This document shows positions 21,797-34,665 of a stretch of DNA of 64,000 bases, piece by piece. Both the position numbers and the translations under genes were made by a program. Within the stretch, counting starts at the first letter, position 1, and the number at the start of each line of letters is the position of its first letter. Below the pieces are notes generated by a model. That model was given only the letters and a program-made list of their open reading frames with translations, was not told where the DNA came from and searched no databases. Origin of the DNA: Scenedesmus sp. ARA3 (lineage: Eukaryota > Chlorophyta > Chlorophyceae > Sphaeropleales > Scenedesmaceae); assembly GCA_004335835.1 (NCBI GenBank), contig RWJK01001156.1, positions 1-64,000 of the forward strand, read 5' to 3'.

Positions 21797-24700
21797 ATGG
21801 CAGCCGTGGACGAGAGCTCAGGTACGGCAACTCGCTTTCAAAGCTAAAAGGAGCAGCACATTCAGTGTCAGCAGCATAGTAGCTAGATTGCAAGCTGCCC
21901 TCAGCACACTGGCGCTGCGCAACCACTGACACCTCTGATGGCTTTCATACGCATGTGTCAACTGGCAGGCGGGGCCAGCATGGAGGAACATGAGATGCAA
22001 CACGAGTATGAGGAGGAGCAGCACGAGCTCTCAGACAGTATGGGCGGCAGCGCGGCTGGCCGCCAGCAGCCGCTGCTGCTGGTCACCACAGTGGACATTG
22101 GGGAGGGCAGGTCAGACCGCATTGAAGTGCGGCTGGGTGATGTGCCCATGGACGTAGCGAGGGAGTTCGTCATCAAGCACGGCCTGCCTCCTGCAATCAT
22201 CCCACGCCTGGCAGTGCACCTGGAGGACAACTTGGCTAAGGTGGCAGCGCAGAAGGCAGCAGCAGCGGTGAGTATCTGCGAGAGGCTTTTGCAGCTTCAG
22301 CGGTGAAGTGCAAGCATGAGCCGCAGCGGCAGTCTCACCAAGAGCAGCTGCTGGGGTGCAGTGCCAGGTGGCTGCAGGAGCATTTGGCACACAAAGCATG
22401 CAGCACATGCATTTGCATGCGCTGGGTGACGACAGGCAACTGTCGGTCAGGCTGCCACACTGGTGCTGCAGGCATGCAGAACTGCAGAAGCAGCTTGCTC
22501 TTTCGTCCAGCAGCTAGTATTTAAGCACAAACTGAGCAATGCTTGCCCGTTCTTGCCCTTTTTTAAACAATATACTTTGTTATCTACTGCTTGCAGCACG
22601 CTCGTGGCAAGATGGGAGGAAGCCAGTGCTCAGAGGATGAGTAAGTGGCGTATAGCAGTTGCCCAGCAGCAGCAGGGGCAGCAGGACAGCAGGATTGTTT
22701 GCTCTGCTTTTGGCGCTAGCATCAGCTCGTACGCATGCATCCAGCTCTGCTGTGGCTACCTTCGTCCGCACACACAATCCTCAAACAGAACCCCACCTAT
22801 ACACAGCACCGCACCCCATCAGCTGCTAGGCAATCTGCTCTGACATGCGCCCCGCACATGCTCCCTCCGCATGTGCACACGCCCGCGCCTGCCTGCTGTT
22901 GCTGCTCTTGCTGCTGCTCTGTTGCATTCCCACGCACACTGGCGCGGCTGGCAGCAGGCTTGCTGTGTTCCACCGGCTGTACGAGCAGGCCATAGCGCTG
23001 CGCTCCAAGCTGGACCAGAAGAGGGATGCAGTGAAGCAGGAGGAGATTGAGTCCATCCAGGTGGGTGGCGACTGCATGTTTGCTGTCGTGTTGCAGCTGT
23101 CTTGCTCAGCAACGTGCGCAACACCTGTGGTGGGAGGTGCATGGAGTGAGGGCGTCAGCAGCAGAGGCGTCAGCCACAGTTTTCGTTGCAGGTTCACCAA
23201 CAGCTGCTGACCAGGCGGTCCCAACAGCATAGCTTGCGACTCCCAGGCATAACAGCAGTCCTGCAAGCAGGGCCGGTAGTTCACGGCTTGCTCAACGCTT
23301 CCTGCTCAGCTATGCACTCCATGCTGACCCGGCACATTTCGTGGTTGCCTCGTAACGTGCTTTCTGCCAGGCCAACAAGACCGCCATGTCCTGGATCAGC
23401 AGCGAGATGATGCGCGACCGCAGCAGCGGGCCCTTTGAGAACTACGGCGAGATGCTGTACGCAGAGAGCCTGGAGGCGATGCAGCGCAAGAGGGAGAAGG
23501 TGGGTGCAGGCGGACCTACCTGCAGTTTGCAGAAGCAGCAGCAATTGCCCTGCCCGCTAATTGAGTCTGGGCAGAGCATGATACAACGGCTTGCATGGTA
23601 GCTTGCTAGTACATGGAATAATCTGATATGCACATCTCACCATGCTGCTGCTGCTGTTGCTGCTGCAGGAGGAGCGCCGCAAGGCTGAGAAGCAGATTCA
23701 GGAGGTTGCTGGCGCCACGTTCAAGCCGGAGATCAGCCGCCTGGCGCAGAACCTGTGGTCGCCGCACGAGTGCACCACAGCACCAGCCTGGCAGCGGCTG
23801 AGCAAGGGTGAGTGACACGGCTCGCCGCCTCCTTGCGCGTGTGCTTCTTCTGCAGCTGAGCACAGCATCATACACTGCAAGCAGCTGATCAAATGCTTTA
23901 GCGGCCGCGCTCAAACAGCTGCAGGTGAAGATTGCGGAGTTATGGGTGTTGTGCTTATCGCTTGCAGCTCTGCGGTGTGTCGCTGGACACAACCATTTCA
24001 GCATCAAAAACACAAAGGTATGGCGCACTTGCTCTGCTCAGCACCGCTGCCCGCTGCGCTGCTGTCCCTGCCAGCAGTCAAGATGACCAAGGCTCAGGAG
24101 CGCCTGGAGATGCTGCGGCGCGAGAAGGAGGCAGACGAGGTCAAGGAGTGCACCTTCAAGCCGCAGCTGAACAACCGCAGCGAGCGCCTCATGACGGAGC
24201 GCAGCCAGACGCTGCGCAGCCTCAACGTGTCGGCGCACCAGCAGCTGTACCAGGACGCAGTGCGCCGCCAGCAGAAGTGAGTGGCGGCTGGCTGGTGATA
24301 ACGGCAGCAGAGTGCAGCGCGCAGCACAATTTACCGCAGCAGCAGCCGTGCTGAGCACCCAAGGGCTCGATTGACAGCACAGGCAGCTGGCTCTTCAATT
24401 GTTGTGCTGGCAGGAACACAGTGATGCGATGCCTTGCCACACGGCTCACCACACTCCTTGAACAACTGTGCACTACACCAAGACTCATCTGCGTGCGCTG
24501 CTGCATTGCTTGCGGCACCTGTGCATGAGTGCAGGATGCAGGACTACCAGCACTGGTACCCCGAGGAGGTCACCTTCCAGCCCAAGCTGCACGAGTCCGC
24601 CATGAGCCGCGAGTTCCTGCGCAAGAGCTTGGGCCCCGAGGGCGCGGCCATGCTGGCGGCCAGCGGCGAGGAGCGCCACATGGCGCTGGTCAACAGGCTG

Positions 24701-27700
24701 TACGCGAGCTACGAGAAGGTGCGCGCAGCGGCTGTGTGTATGGGGGCGGGAGGAGGGTGGCAGGAGGGCGAGGCAAACATGTTACAGCAGCAGGAGCACC
24801 TGGGGCTCCTGTGTGTGCAAGAAGTTGTATACTAGTACAGAACACGAGAGCCACGGCGTACAGGAGCCGCAACCTGACCACGCTTGCATTGTCCCTGCCT
24901 GGCTGCTGTTGGTGCGTTGCGCGCAGCTGCAAAACAAGCTATCAGAGGCCCGCAGCACGCTGACCGCAGCAGTCGACCCCGCCACCGGCAAGAAGCTGTT
25001 TCACCCAGAGACCGGCCGCGCACCCAACTTTGCGCGTGGCAATGCCAAGGCTGGCGGCGTGGGCGAGTACCTCTACAACCTGAAGCAGCAGCAGGACGAC
25101 AAGGCGCGTGCAGTCAAGGAGGAGATGGAGCGCAAGCGCGTGGAGGATGCGCAGGGCAACAAGCAGAGTGCAAGCAGCAAGCACATGGTCAAGGCGCTGC
25201 AGAACAAGCGCTTCCGGCAGGTGCGCGGAGATGCGCTGCTGCTGCTGCTGCTGCAAACTGAGACAGTGACACTGCCGTATGGACCCGAATTTGTAGCTTA
25301 CCAGCGATCACATGAATTGCAGATGTTCGTAACGCCCCTCTGCAAGCTTGGCCCCAACAGCAGCCAGCAGCCACTTGCAGCAGCAGTTGTTTTGTGCTGA
25401 GTGCCGACTTCTGCTGCTGCTGCTGCTGCTGCTGTTGCTGCTGCAGATCTTCGACTTCCTGGACCAGGACTGCCTGGGCAGCTTCAACCTGGTGGCACTC
25501 ATGGCCTCCACGCCAGAGTGGCTGGATGACCTGGACGATGAGGTGAGGCGAGGCAGGGCAGGGTGATGTGTGGGGCACTGCAAGGCAGCACAATTGGAAG
25601 CGCGGCATGGCAGGAGGAGCAGCGGCAAGGGTTCAGCGTGGCTGCAGTGTGGCAGCAAGCGAGTCTGAAGCGCCATGAAACTGCACCAGTGAACAATATG
25701 CTGGACTTGCCGCCGTTCATATGCATAAAGGATAGCACAGAGCTCCTGCTCATCTGTTGTGGCGCGTGCGCTGCTGCTGCTGCTGCTGCTGCCAGGTGCG
25801 TGCTGACCTGGAGATGGCCGGCAAGCTGCTGGCCAAGCGCAGCCAGCAGGCGCTGAAGCACAACGACAGCGGCAAGAGCGAGGCCTCCATCTTCATGCCG
25901 CCGCCGCCCTCAGCAGAGGACATGGGAGGTGCGCAGGCTGTGGCTGCAGCGGCAGGCAGGCCGGCTGCGATGGGTTGCGCCGTGCGTGTGTGCGTTTCTA
26001 TGGTGTCCACCCTGGCTGGCTACCACGCACAGGACGTGCATTTCCAGTGCTGTGCTTGGCTGTCTTGATGAGCCTCCCCTGGATGTGGTTACGCCCCATG
26101 CGTACGGCTATATATCAGCGAAAGCAGTGTGTATAAACGAAGACATTGCATTTATCTGCTGTGCAGAGGGTGGCGAGGGCAGCACACCCGGCACCCCCAG
26201 CGGCCAGCCTGGGCTGGTCAGCCTGCGCCAGTTCTGTGAGCTCATGGAGGAGGTGCTGGCCACGCGCAGGTGAGGCCCTGCACAGACTGGCAGCAACCGG
26301 CTACACATGTTGTGCTGCTTGTGGCACTTGGTCTGGAGCAGTGGCAGCGATGCGCATACTGTATCAGCATTTGACAGCGCAGTGCCAGGCAGCAGCCCTG
26401 CAAAGGTGCAGATACAGTAAGCTCTGATACGGTTGCGTCTGTAGAGTACAGCCGTCGTGATGGTGTGTGCTGTGTCGGATGATGCCTGGCTGCAGGGGCC
26501 CGCGCGCCTACCTGGCGCCCTCCCCGCCGCGCAAGTACGTGCCCAGCGAGACGTACAAGCCGCAGATCGATGAGCGCTCCAAGCAGCTGGCAGCCAAGAT
26601 CAGGCCCAAGGTGAGCGGCTGTTGCTGAAGCGTTGCTGTACGGGTAGAGGGTGTGGAGCCCAGGGGCGGCGCCCCTGGCCACACACACCCTCTTAGCCTT
26701 AACTTACCCAGGAGCTGCAGAGCTGCCTGGGTAGTCACTCACTCACTCACTCAGCGTTGCTGTATGGGTTGTACATTCGCCTCAAAGTAAAGTGCATCGT
26801 TCAGCAGAATGGTGCCAGGCATCTGCCAGGCACTGTTTCTTGTGGTCATTGCCGTCCAGCGAAGCATGCTGGCCGAGGGGAAGCTGCAGTGTGTGCGCCT
26901 TGCAGTGCAGTGCTAACTTCCAGCATGGCTGTTGGCTCAATGGGCATGGCATTTGCCCTGCTGCACTGCAGGACACTCCGCTGTACGAGGTGCTGTACCA
27001 GGAGGGCAGCGCGCTCAACCAGAGGAAGAAAGAGCGGCGCGTGCGCGCAGAGGCGGAGATGCTGTCCACTTGCACCTTTGCGCCCAAGCTCACGTCACAG
27101 CAGCTGGTCAAGTCTGGCCGCGTGTTGCAGGTGAGGGCGGTGCAAAGGACGAGCATGGTTCTTGGTGCAGCTGCTGTCCACTGGCTTTGGTGCATGTTGT
27201 GTGCAAGTGTTGCAGCAGATCACTATGTGCGCAACCTGCACAAGTCACTGAACACAAAACGCAGCCCGAGTATGTCTGATTTCTGCCCTGCATGCTATCT
27301 ACCTGCGACGCGTGTTGCACCGCAGGGTGTGCGTGACGGCACCTGGTACCACAAGAGCAACGCCGGCGAGCTGGACAGCGCCGACAGCCTGCAGCAGCTG
27401 GCAGCGCTCATGGACGAGCCTGCGCCGCCCGTGCAGGATGCCTGGCAGCAGGAGGAGCGCGAGGCTGCGGAGGCAGCAGCAGCAGCGGCCAGCACGCCGC
27501 CACGCTCGCCTGTGGGCGTGAGCGCTGCCGCGCAGCAGCTGCAGGAGCTGCAGCTGCGCGAGGCTGCTGGTGATGAGTGCAGCCCCGTGTTCAAGCAGGA
27601 CAGCCTGCGCAGCCGCTTCTCGCGCCCCAGCTCCAGGCAGGCCAGTGCGCGGCTGCGTGAGGAGGCGGAGCTGCAGGCTGCTGCTGCTGCTGCTGTGGCG

Positions 27701-28787
27701 GCTGGCCAGCAGGCGTCTGCTGCCGCCATTGCGACAGGCCGCGCTGCTGCCGAGGCTGCTGCTGCTGAGGATGAGTCAGCAGGCGAGGAGGATGAGTCCG
27801 TGGATGAGTACGAGGGCAGTGAGGAGCAGCGGCAGTACCTGGAGCTGGAGCGGGAGGTGCAGCAGATGCTGGCAGCCACCTCTGCAGCTGCTGAGGCGGC
27901 GGCACACATGCAGTCTGCGTCCGACCAGCAGTACCTGTCTGAGATCCTGGGTGAGCAGCTGCTGCGCTGAGGTGCCTGGCAGCTGCTGTTACGCTGTGTG
28001 AACTGCTGTGTCTGGTGTGTGGCAATGCATACATACTGCGGCTGTGTTTGTGCTGTGCTAGGTTCATGCAGCCTCCTCAATGTGCAGGCACAGCTGTAGC
28101 CTTGCCCTCTCTGATTCGTCCAGCAGGTCTGTTGCACCAGTTCTCATCCTCACCAATGTGTTGCTGCTGCTGCTGCTGCCGTCGCCATCACCAGGTCTGG
28201 CCCAGGAGCAGGTTGACGCCATGGCGCCAGCCATCTCACACCTCAAGGGCATGGAGCCACACAGCAGCAAGCACTCGCGCAGCCCCAGCAGCATGTACGT
28301 CGAGTCAGCGGCAGCATCCGCGGCAGCCTCATCCAACGGCCAGGCCGGCAGCAGCAGCGCAGCAGCAGCAGCAGCGCGCGCAGCGTACCCGCCCCAGAGC
28401 AGCTTCAAGGTCAGCATGGCAGCGCTGCGGGAGGAGGAGCAGCCGCAGCAGGGCCCAGCAGCAGCAGCATCGGCTGTCGCATCAGCAGCAGCGTCCGCGC
28501 CACCCAGCACGTCGCCGAGCAAGCAGCCGTCGATGCAGCGCGGGCAGCTGCAGGCGTCACCAGGCAGGCAGTCGCCCAGCCAGCAGTCGCCTGGCGCGCT
28601 GTCTCGCAAGGGCAGCCAGTCCATGTCCAGGCAGGCATCCAGCAAGGCTCCTGCTGCTGCTGCTGCGGCAGCGGCTGGCGGCTTGATTGGCAGCAGGGCG
28701 AGCAGCAAGCAGCTGATGGAGGAGCTGGACCTGTTTGAGCTGGCTGCGGGGCTGGGTGGCAGCAGCAGCAGGAAGCTGGGGATGTAA
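21797..28787 (+). CDS. Coiled-coil TF-x-P repeat protein, probable basal-body/flagellar protein, 1080 aa
   Basis: Sixteen exons join in phase: 21797-21821, 21969-22267, 22597-22640, 22955-23060, 23371-23499, 23669-23807, 24078-24276, 24535-24718, 24927-25220, 25447-25542, 25796-25928, 26167-26269, 26496-26610, 26972-27130, 27326-27950, 28195-28787 (3243 nt). Near the N-terminus is VDIGEGRSDRIEVRLGD followed by a helix with F-x2-KHGLP, a small domain seen in many ciliate and algal proteins. Charged helical exons follow with repeated motifs TFKPEI (about residue 218), CTFKPQL (275), TFQPKL (327) and CTFAPKL (656). A degenerate EF-hand-like FDFLDQDCLGSFN lies near residue 475. The last 400 residues are Ala/Ser/Gln-rich. 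I do not recognise a named orthologue. TF-x-P repeats plus the head-to-head position beside C2CD3 suggest an axonemal or basal-body role (inference). This gene shows no exon echoes. Confidence 0.75.
26646..26752 (+). mobile_element. Short hairpin-rich retroposon, copy 2, with target duplication
   Basis: The element runs from AGAGGGTGTGG to a CACTCACTCACTCACTC tail in the intron 26611-26971. It folds as two stems: CCAGGGGC/GCCCCTGG nested in GAGGGTGTG/CACACCCTC, then ACCCAGG/CCTGGGT. It is flanked by direct repeats AGCGTTGCTGTAYGGGT at 26629-26645 and 26753-26769 with one mismatch. This is the hallmark of a retroposed insertion. Confidence 0.75.
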
Positions 28788-31643
28788 GCAGGGCGGGGCG
28801 CTGTGGGGGTTTTGGCGACATCACATCTCCTTTGGCAGCAGGGCTGGAAGGGTTTGGGAGATATGTCAGGACCTTGCGAGTTTGGGTGATCAGATTTCAT
28901 TGAAGTGCAGAGCACGCAGAGGGCACAGGGCATTTGGAGTGGCAGCTTAGGCATGTAGGCATTAGACGGTAGGCATCAACACCGGCAGGGTCGGTTGGCC
29001 AGGGTGACGTCTGTGTTGTGCGGTGGGTGGATCCAGCTGGCAGTGTCAGCAGCTGGCGCAAAACAGCTGTTCCATTGCTTCAGGGCAGCAGCAGGTGGGT
29101 GGGATTAGTCCTTGAATTAGTGCAAAGATAGTGAGGCCGCTGGGTGGTGCACTCACGACTTGGGAGGCACACGGACCTGCATGTGTTTGCAGTGCTGGCC
29201 GCAGCAGGTGCCGTTGATATTTGATGCCGCTGTTTGCTGTGATTGACAAGCATCCAGCAGAGTCTGCAGACGTACGTACGGTGCTGCAAACAAAGGTCTG
29301 CTTTGCTGCCAGCAGCAGCAGCAGCAGCAGCAGCACACCGCGCTAGGGTTGTTCAGGTAGGAGATGGCCTGGCAGCAGCTAGGCTGGTAAGGTGCAGCAT
29401 ATTTAGCAGTGGTGGCCGGGTCTATTTGGACTAGTGTTGAGGCCTTGCGGTGGCTCTTACAGCAGCCAATTTTGCTTGTTGCTGGAGCAGATTATGGCAA
29501 TCGGGTTGCTTTAAACTGCGTGTTATCTATGTGCTTTGGAGCTCTACAAATAATACAGTCTGCAGGCGCTGTGCACCAAAATGTGCGGTTGCTGACACTC
29601 ATTCAATGCAGACTCACGTTATGTACTGCTCACATCATGAATTGTTGATTGCAGCGGCTGTCAGGAGTCAACAAAACAGCTTGGCGCTTGAGTGCTTAGC
29701 AGCAGGTGCTGATAGCTAACACTACTGTAGTGTCCACCACATGGTGCCATGATGGTTATATGGTTGGCGATGACTACAGTAATCGGTGTTGTAGGACTTG
29801 GCTGCATTTACGCTGCTGCTGATGATGTTTGGTTCCTAGCTTTGCTGATGTAGGGTTGTTTTGTGCGCGCACACCTTGCTTTGAAGGAGTTATACGGGTG
29901 CAGGACATGGCGATGACAGCTTGAGGAGGAATGACAAGTTCCGAACCTTTGCAGGTGGCTGTTGCCGACTATGTACTCAAGACAGCTAGCTGTATTGACA
30001 TGTACAGCGCTGTAAACCTCGTGTGGACCAGAGTACTCATCACCATATAGCAGCCCTTCTTCATTCTGTACGCACTGTTACATGAAGGTTACCCAGAAAC
30101 AAGAGTACTGCACGTGCTTCAACCCAAATCAGAACATGTGGTACTGATGTCATTCAATAACATAGAACTGTCTGTTGCAGGGCCAGCAATTTGGGCAGCC
30201 AAGGTGAAGCACAACAGTTCACCGTACGTGTGCTGCTGCAGCTGCACCACCACACAGCTAAATGGCCGAGGAGTGGGTGTTGGGGCACAAAAGGGCAGAA
30301 CTGGCACATCGCTTTCAGGGTTGTCCACAAAACTGCCTATTGGCGATTGCCATGACAAGTGAAACGATAAAAGGTGATTGGCAATGCAGGAGATAGCGCA
30401 GAGTGTGGTGGGTTTGCACCACCACAAGAACACACTCGGCTTCTCAAAGAGCTGCTACAGCTGCAAATGCTGTGTGCCTTGTGCAGGCACTCTGCAGCAT
30501 GTTACTGCAAGACTAGCTCGGATGCCTGGCACAAAGTGAATACAAGAATAGCTGGGTACCCCCTGATGTTTCAAAGAGGCTCGCAGCTCTCCCTCCTGAT
30601 CCCCTCCTAAGCTGTTGCCTCGACAACAGTAGTACTGGAGCAGCAGCAGCAATGCTGTCGGTGCATGAGTACAGCATGAACGCATTTTGTGACCGTGCCA
30701 ACTGCACAGTCACACAAACTGCGCTCATGCTGTACTCATGCACCGACAGCATTGCTGCTGCTGCTCCAGTACTACAGCGCATCTCACACAGCATTCATTG
30801 AGGAGAGCAACAGCAGCAATGCCAGCTGTGCCAAGCTGCGACTAATCGTCGGCAAGCAACATGACAGAATACCTGCAACACTTGCAGAAAGCAACACCTC
30901 GCAAACATATCATTTCAGTGCAATACAGCTGCTGCTTGCATTGGCAAGCATCCCTCCTGCCTGCATACAGCCAAGTGTTGAAGCGTCAAAATGGGTTGCG
31001 TGCAAAGCCTACCAAATTGAAAGCCAGCAGCGCCAAGTTCTGCCAGGCCTCTTCCACTGTTCAGTCACCCACAGCCAAAGCCAAAAGTCAATCCTGCACG
31101 TAGGGAACTGATCCATCCTTTCATACAAAACACAACCCCAGCCTACCCATGTTGCTAGCCCACTGTCATACTGAGTAGCACCGTGTGGCACAGGTGCTCA
31201 CAAAGGAACCAAAACATACCCCACCATCACAAAGGAACCAAAAACACCCCACCAACACAAAGGCAGCCAGCACTTGGCACCGTTTTAAACTGCTCCTGGA
31301 TGCGCACGCACACATCTGCCAGGTCAGGCCTGCAAAACACGCACACTACGCCCCCAGGTGCCAACACCAATCGCAACAACACATGCGTACCCACACCACC
31401 ATCCAGCCGCATAGCCTCGTCATTCAGCCCCGAACCACAACTGCCAGGGATGCATGCAAAACACCTCCACATTGCCGTGCACCATCGCCGCACAGCACGC
31501 GCTGCAACGCCTCCTCTGCTGCTGCTGCTGCTGCCAGGCCCAGAAGATAAGCTTCGTCAAGCCTCGTTCCACATCTCACCAGCCACACCCATCGCCACCC
31601 CATCACCACCTCACCACCGCACAATGCTGTGCAGCAGACTGAT
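28788..31643. other. Intergenic region
   Basis: About 2.9 kb without a supportable gene; only short frames are open. The + strand gene ends at 28787 and the - strand carrier gene ends at 31644. The only strong structure is the foldback at 30629-30775. A small direct repeat (CACAAAGGAACCAAAA) occurs near 31200. Confidence 0.5.
30629..30775. repeat. Near-perfect 63-bp-stem foldback
   Basis: The arm 30629-30691 is the reverse complement of 30713-30775 at 61 of 63 positions (mismatches at 30680 and 30685), with a 21-nt loop that can itself pair partly. The arms include GCAGCAGCAGC against GCTGCTGCTGC but are otherwise unique sequence. It could be a small-RNA precursor or a MITE-like inverted duplication; no flanking direct repeat is evident. 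Confidence 0.85.
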
Positions 31644-32940
31644 TTAGATGAAGCGCACGGGGCGCAGGCCGGGCGCCATGATGCCGAGGTTCTCGTGCCA
31701 GATCTCAGCAAAGGCAGTGTAAATCGCGCTGGCGCCACAGAACAGGCCCACATAGCCTGCTGCTGTGCCCACCTGCTTGTTCCACTGCGCGCCCGCCAGC
31801 AGGAAAAAGGTGATGGTCAGGCTGCCAAAGACTGTCATCAGGCAGCCGTTCTTGCGCAGGGTGGGCACAAAGAAGCAGAAAGTGAAGAGGCCCCACAGGC
31901 AGTAGATGAGGGTGGAGCCCACATGGAAGAATGGGGCCCCCAGGAAGGCTGCGTGGGCGCCAGGCACTGCTGCGGCAGAGGCTGCTGCGGTTTTGACGAG
32001 CACGTTGTTGGTGAAGAAGGCCATCCAGAAGGCGCCATAGGAGAAGAAGGCAGTTCCTGCAAAGGTGTTGCCCTTGATGAGCTGCAGGAAACAAGGCGCA
32101 GCAACACGGCCGCAACAGCATCGTATGAGTGCCATGGGCCATGCACCAGCTACAAATGACAAATGGCAAGCACTGCAGCAGAGCAGTCCTGCAAGCCGCT
32201 GCTGGGAAGCTGGCAGTCAGCGCTTGTTGACTGAACACATTGCTGACACACTGGCTGCAGGACCACATGCAGCATCTGGCTGCGGCCGCCTGGCAGCGCC
32301 TTACCTCGAAGACTCCAGCCACCATCTGACCAAAGCCTCCATAGAAGCATGCGTAGCACATGACAGCAATGATGGCGGGGTCCTCTGCCCACTTGGCATC
32401 AATGAACATCAGCATCACTGTGGTGGTGGTGCAGCAGCAGTGGGACAGGGCGACAGCACAGAAAGCACGTCAGCACGTGTGCGTTCAGTGTCTTCATTCA
32501 CATGGTTGAGGTTGCACCGCAGGAAGGGGCAGACGCAGCTACTTGACATTGACAGAGGCCGATTGGCGCGAGCGAGAAGCTGCAGTGACCTGGAGAAAAC
32601 AACATGTTCAACCTGCATGAAATAATAGTTATTTCAATCTTGAAGCCGAGGCATGCATAGAAGCCTGCTCAGAGGCCGAATCTATGCTCCTAGCTGTGTC
32701 GGAACAGTAGCTGCGTGACAACCCGCACAGCCTGATGTCCGTAGCAGCAGCTGCAGTTGCTTTCAATTGCTTTCTGTGCCTACCTGTAGTCATGCCGAAA
32801 CACAGCAAGCCCAGGGGTGCAGGGTTGGCCAGCCCGGGGCGAGCGGGAGCAGGGGCAGCAGGGACATTCTGAATGCCCTCTTCCGCCATCCTCAGGCGCT
32901 TATCATCAATGGAAAGCACGTCGTGTGTGCGCTGAGCCAT
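31644..32940 (-). CDS. GPR1/FUN34/YaaH-family acetate carrier, 235 aa
   Basis: Exons 32940-32784, 32417-32305 and 32081-31644 join in phase (708 nt). The family signature NPAPLGL is at residues 39-45, just before the first membrane helix. Six hydrophobic segments follow, including FYGGFGQMVAGVFE and FFSYGAFWMAFF, typical positions in this family. Members carry acetate and related monocarboxylates or succinate across membranes. Chlamydomonas homologues are called GFY proteins and are tied to acetate use; placing this one in peroxisome/microbody or plasma membrane cannot be decided from sequence. The start was chosen because ATG at 32940 is followed by the usual hydrophilic N-terminus and about 30 residues before NPAPLGL. 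Length matches the family. No exon echoes are seen in this gene. Confidence 0.9.
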
Positions 32941-33654
32941 GTTGGTATGGTCGCTTTCTACAAAAAAAGTTGGTGGCAGGAATGTCTAGTACAGACCGTG
33001 TGTGTGAAGCTATGAATCCACAGAATGTTATGTAGTCGAGAGCAATAGATCAGCATGCGTCAGGCGCAGTGCAGCTTATCAAGAGGGTCTTCACGGGGGC
33101 CCGTGTGTTACAATTACGCAGATGACATTTGCCGGGGAGGGTAAGGTGCTCTAATTGCAGATTGTTGGATGATGCTCAGCCTTTTTGGTTCAACCATCCT
33201 GTGTTTGGCTGGTACGGTGGCTTATAATGAGCATTTTGCTTTGTTCTGTCTCTGCTGCCATCGTGATCGTCCTGGTTTTGAGTGCATTGTACCCTTGACA
33301 CAATTCTTATGGTGTTGGAGTCTGTCGGTAGCTTCAAAGCATCGCCACGGTTTCGATGCCAGGCTGGCGCCAGCTCACAGTTCCGTGACGAGCGAGTGTG
33401 CCGTCAATGAACTGGTTGACACTTGAGGAGCATGCTGCTTTTGTTCTGTGCGGTGGGCTGCATCACAATGCAAGCAAGGCTTGCTCGGCTGTGACTCAGC
33501 CCCCAGCCTGCTACTACAGCAGCTTCCCGCGGACCTGTGTACGGTGCATGCATGCAGTGGTTTTGTGCTTAGATAATATGAATGGGACATTGAAGGATAA
33601 CCACTCGCACCCAGCGTGTCTGTCCCTGGCCGTGCCTCGCAACTGCCAGCCAAC

Positions 33655-33681
33655 CACCAGCAGTGAAGTTCACTGCTGGTG
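33655..33681. promoter_or_regulatory. Perfect palindrome CACCAGCAGTGAA-G-TTCACTGCTGGTG
   Basis: Two 13-bp arms separated by one base match exactly. It lies about 715 bp upstream of the acetate carrier start codon. It could be a dimeric factor site or a small foldback; nothing in the sequence decides. Confidence 0.4.
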
Positions 33682-34665
33682 AACTTTACTGCGTGACACA
33701 ATTGCTTGCAAGCAGTGGCCCCCACCAGCTTTCTGATTGACAAAGCACATCTTCAATTAGCTTGCTCAACTGCAACCACATTCTGGCAGCGACCACGTGA
33801 GAACAGCGTCGCTCGGCAACAGCTTGTTTTGAACGCCTCCCTAGAACACACGTGCCAGGCAGACGGTATGATCATTACATAATGATTACGTTGATAACCG
33901 CACATCTGCTTATGCAGCAGCAAAGGTGGCTGGCCACGCCACCTATTTCATGGAACGCGTGCTTTTTGTACAAGGCACAACCACAGCCGGTGACAAAGCA
34001 CCCCTCATCTCAGCCTGAGCAGTGCTGCAGCAGCACAGCGCAACATGCAGCAACAGCCCATTGCATGGCGCTGACTGGTGAGCTGCAGCACTGCACCACC
34101 ACCACTGACGGCACTGTGCAGTTTGGACACCACCAGTGGAACTGTGCAGTCCAAACACCACTGGATCTGAGCATGCACATTCTGAAATTGAACATGCACC
34201 ACAACGAATCACAATCTGCTGCCTTGTGCAAGCTCTGCAACTCAGCACCTTCCCTGTGCCCCCCTGTTCATGCATGATCTGCAACCTCAGCTCAGCGGTG
34301 CTGGGCACTGCTGGCACTGCACATCAATACATCCCCATGCTACCCAGTGGCGGGCACCGCAGATGGAGCTCCTCATCACCTATAGACGAATGAATAGCTG
34401 TTCGTCAATCAAGCCATAAAGCCACAGCAACAACAGCAGCTGGAGCTGCAGCAGCCTGCACTTGCACAGCTGCCAGGCCCGCACGCTCTCATCCATCATG
34501 ACCCATGCATCATGCAAGCTACACGCAGCCAAACTCCTCAACAGCCTCCGCCTTGCTATTCGCTAAGAACCAGCACAACGCGGTGGAAGCTTATTGCTGT
34601 GCAATGTCTGAAATCTATGACAGCCCCAGGCCCAAGCCCCAGGCCCAAAGCCCCACGCCCTCGCC

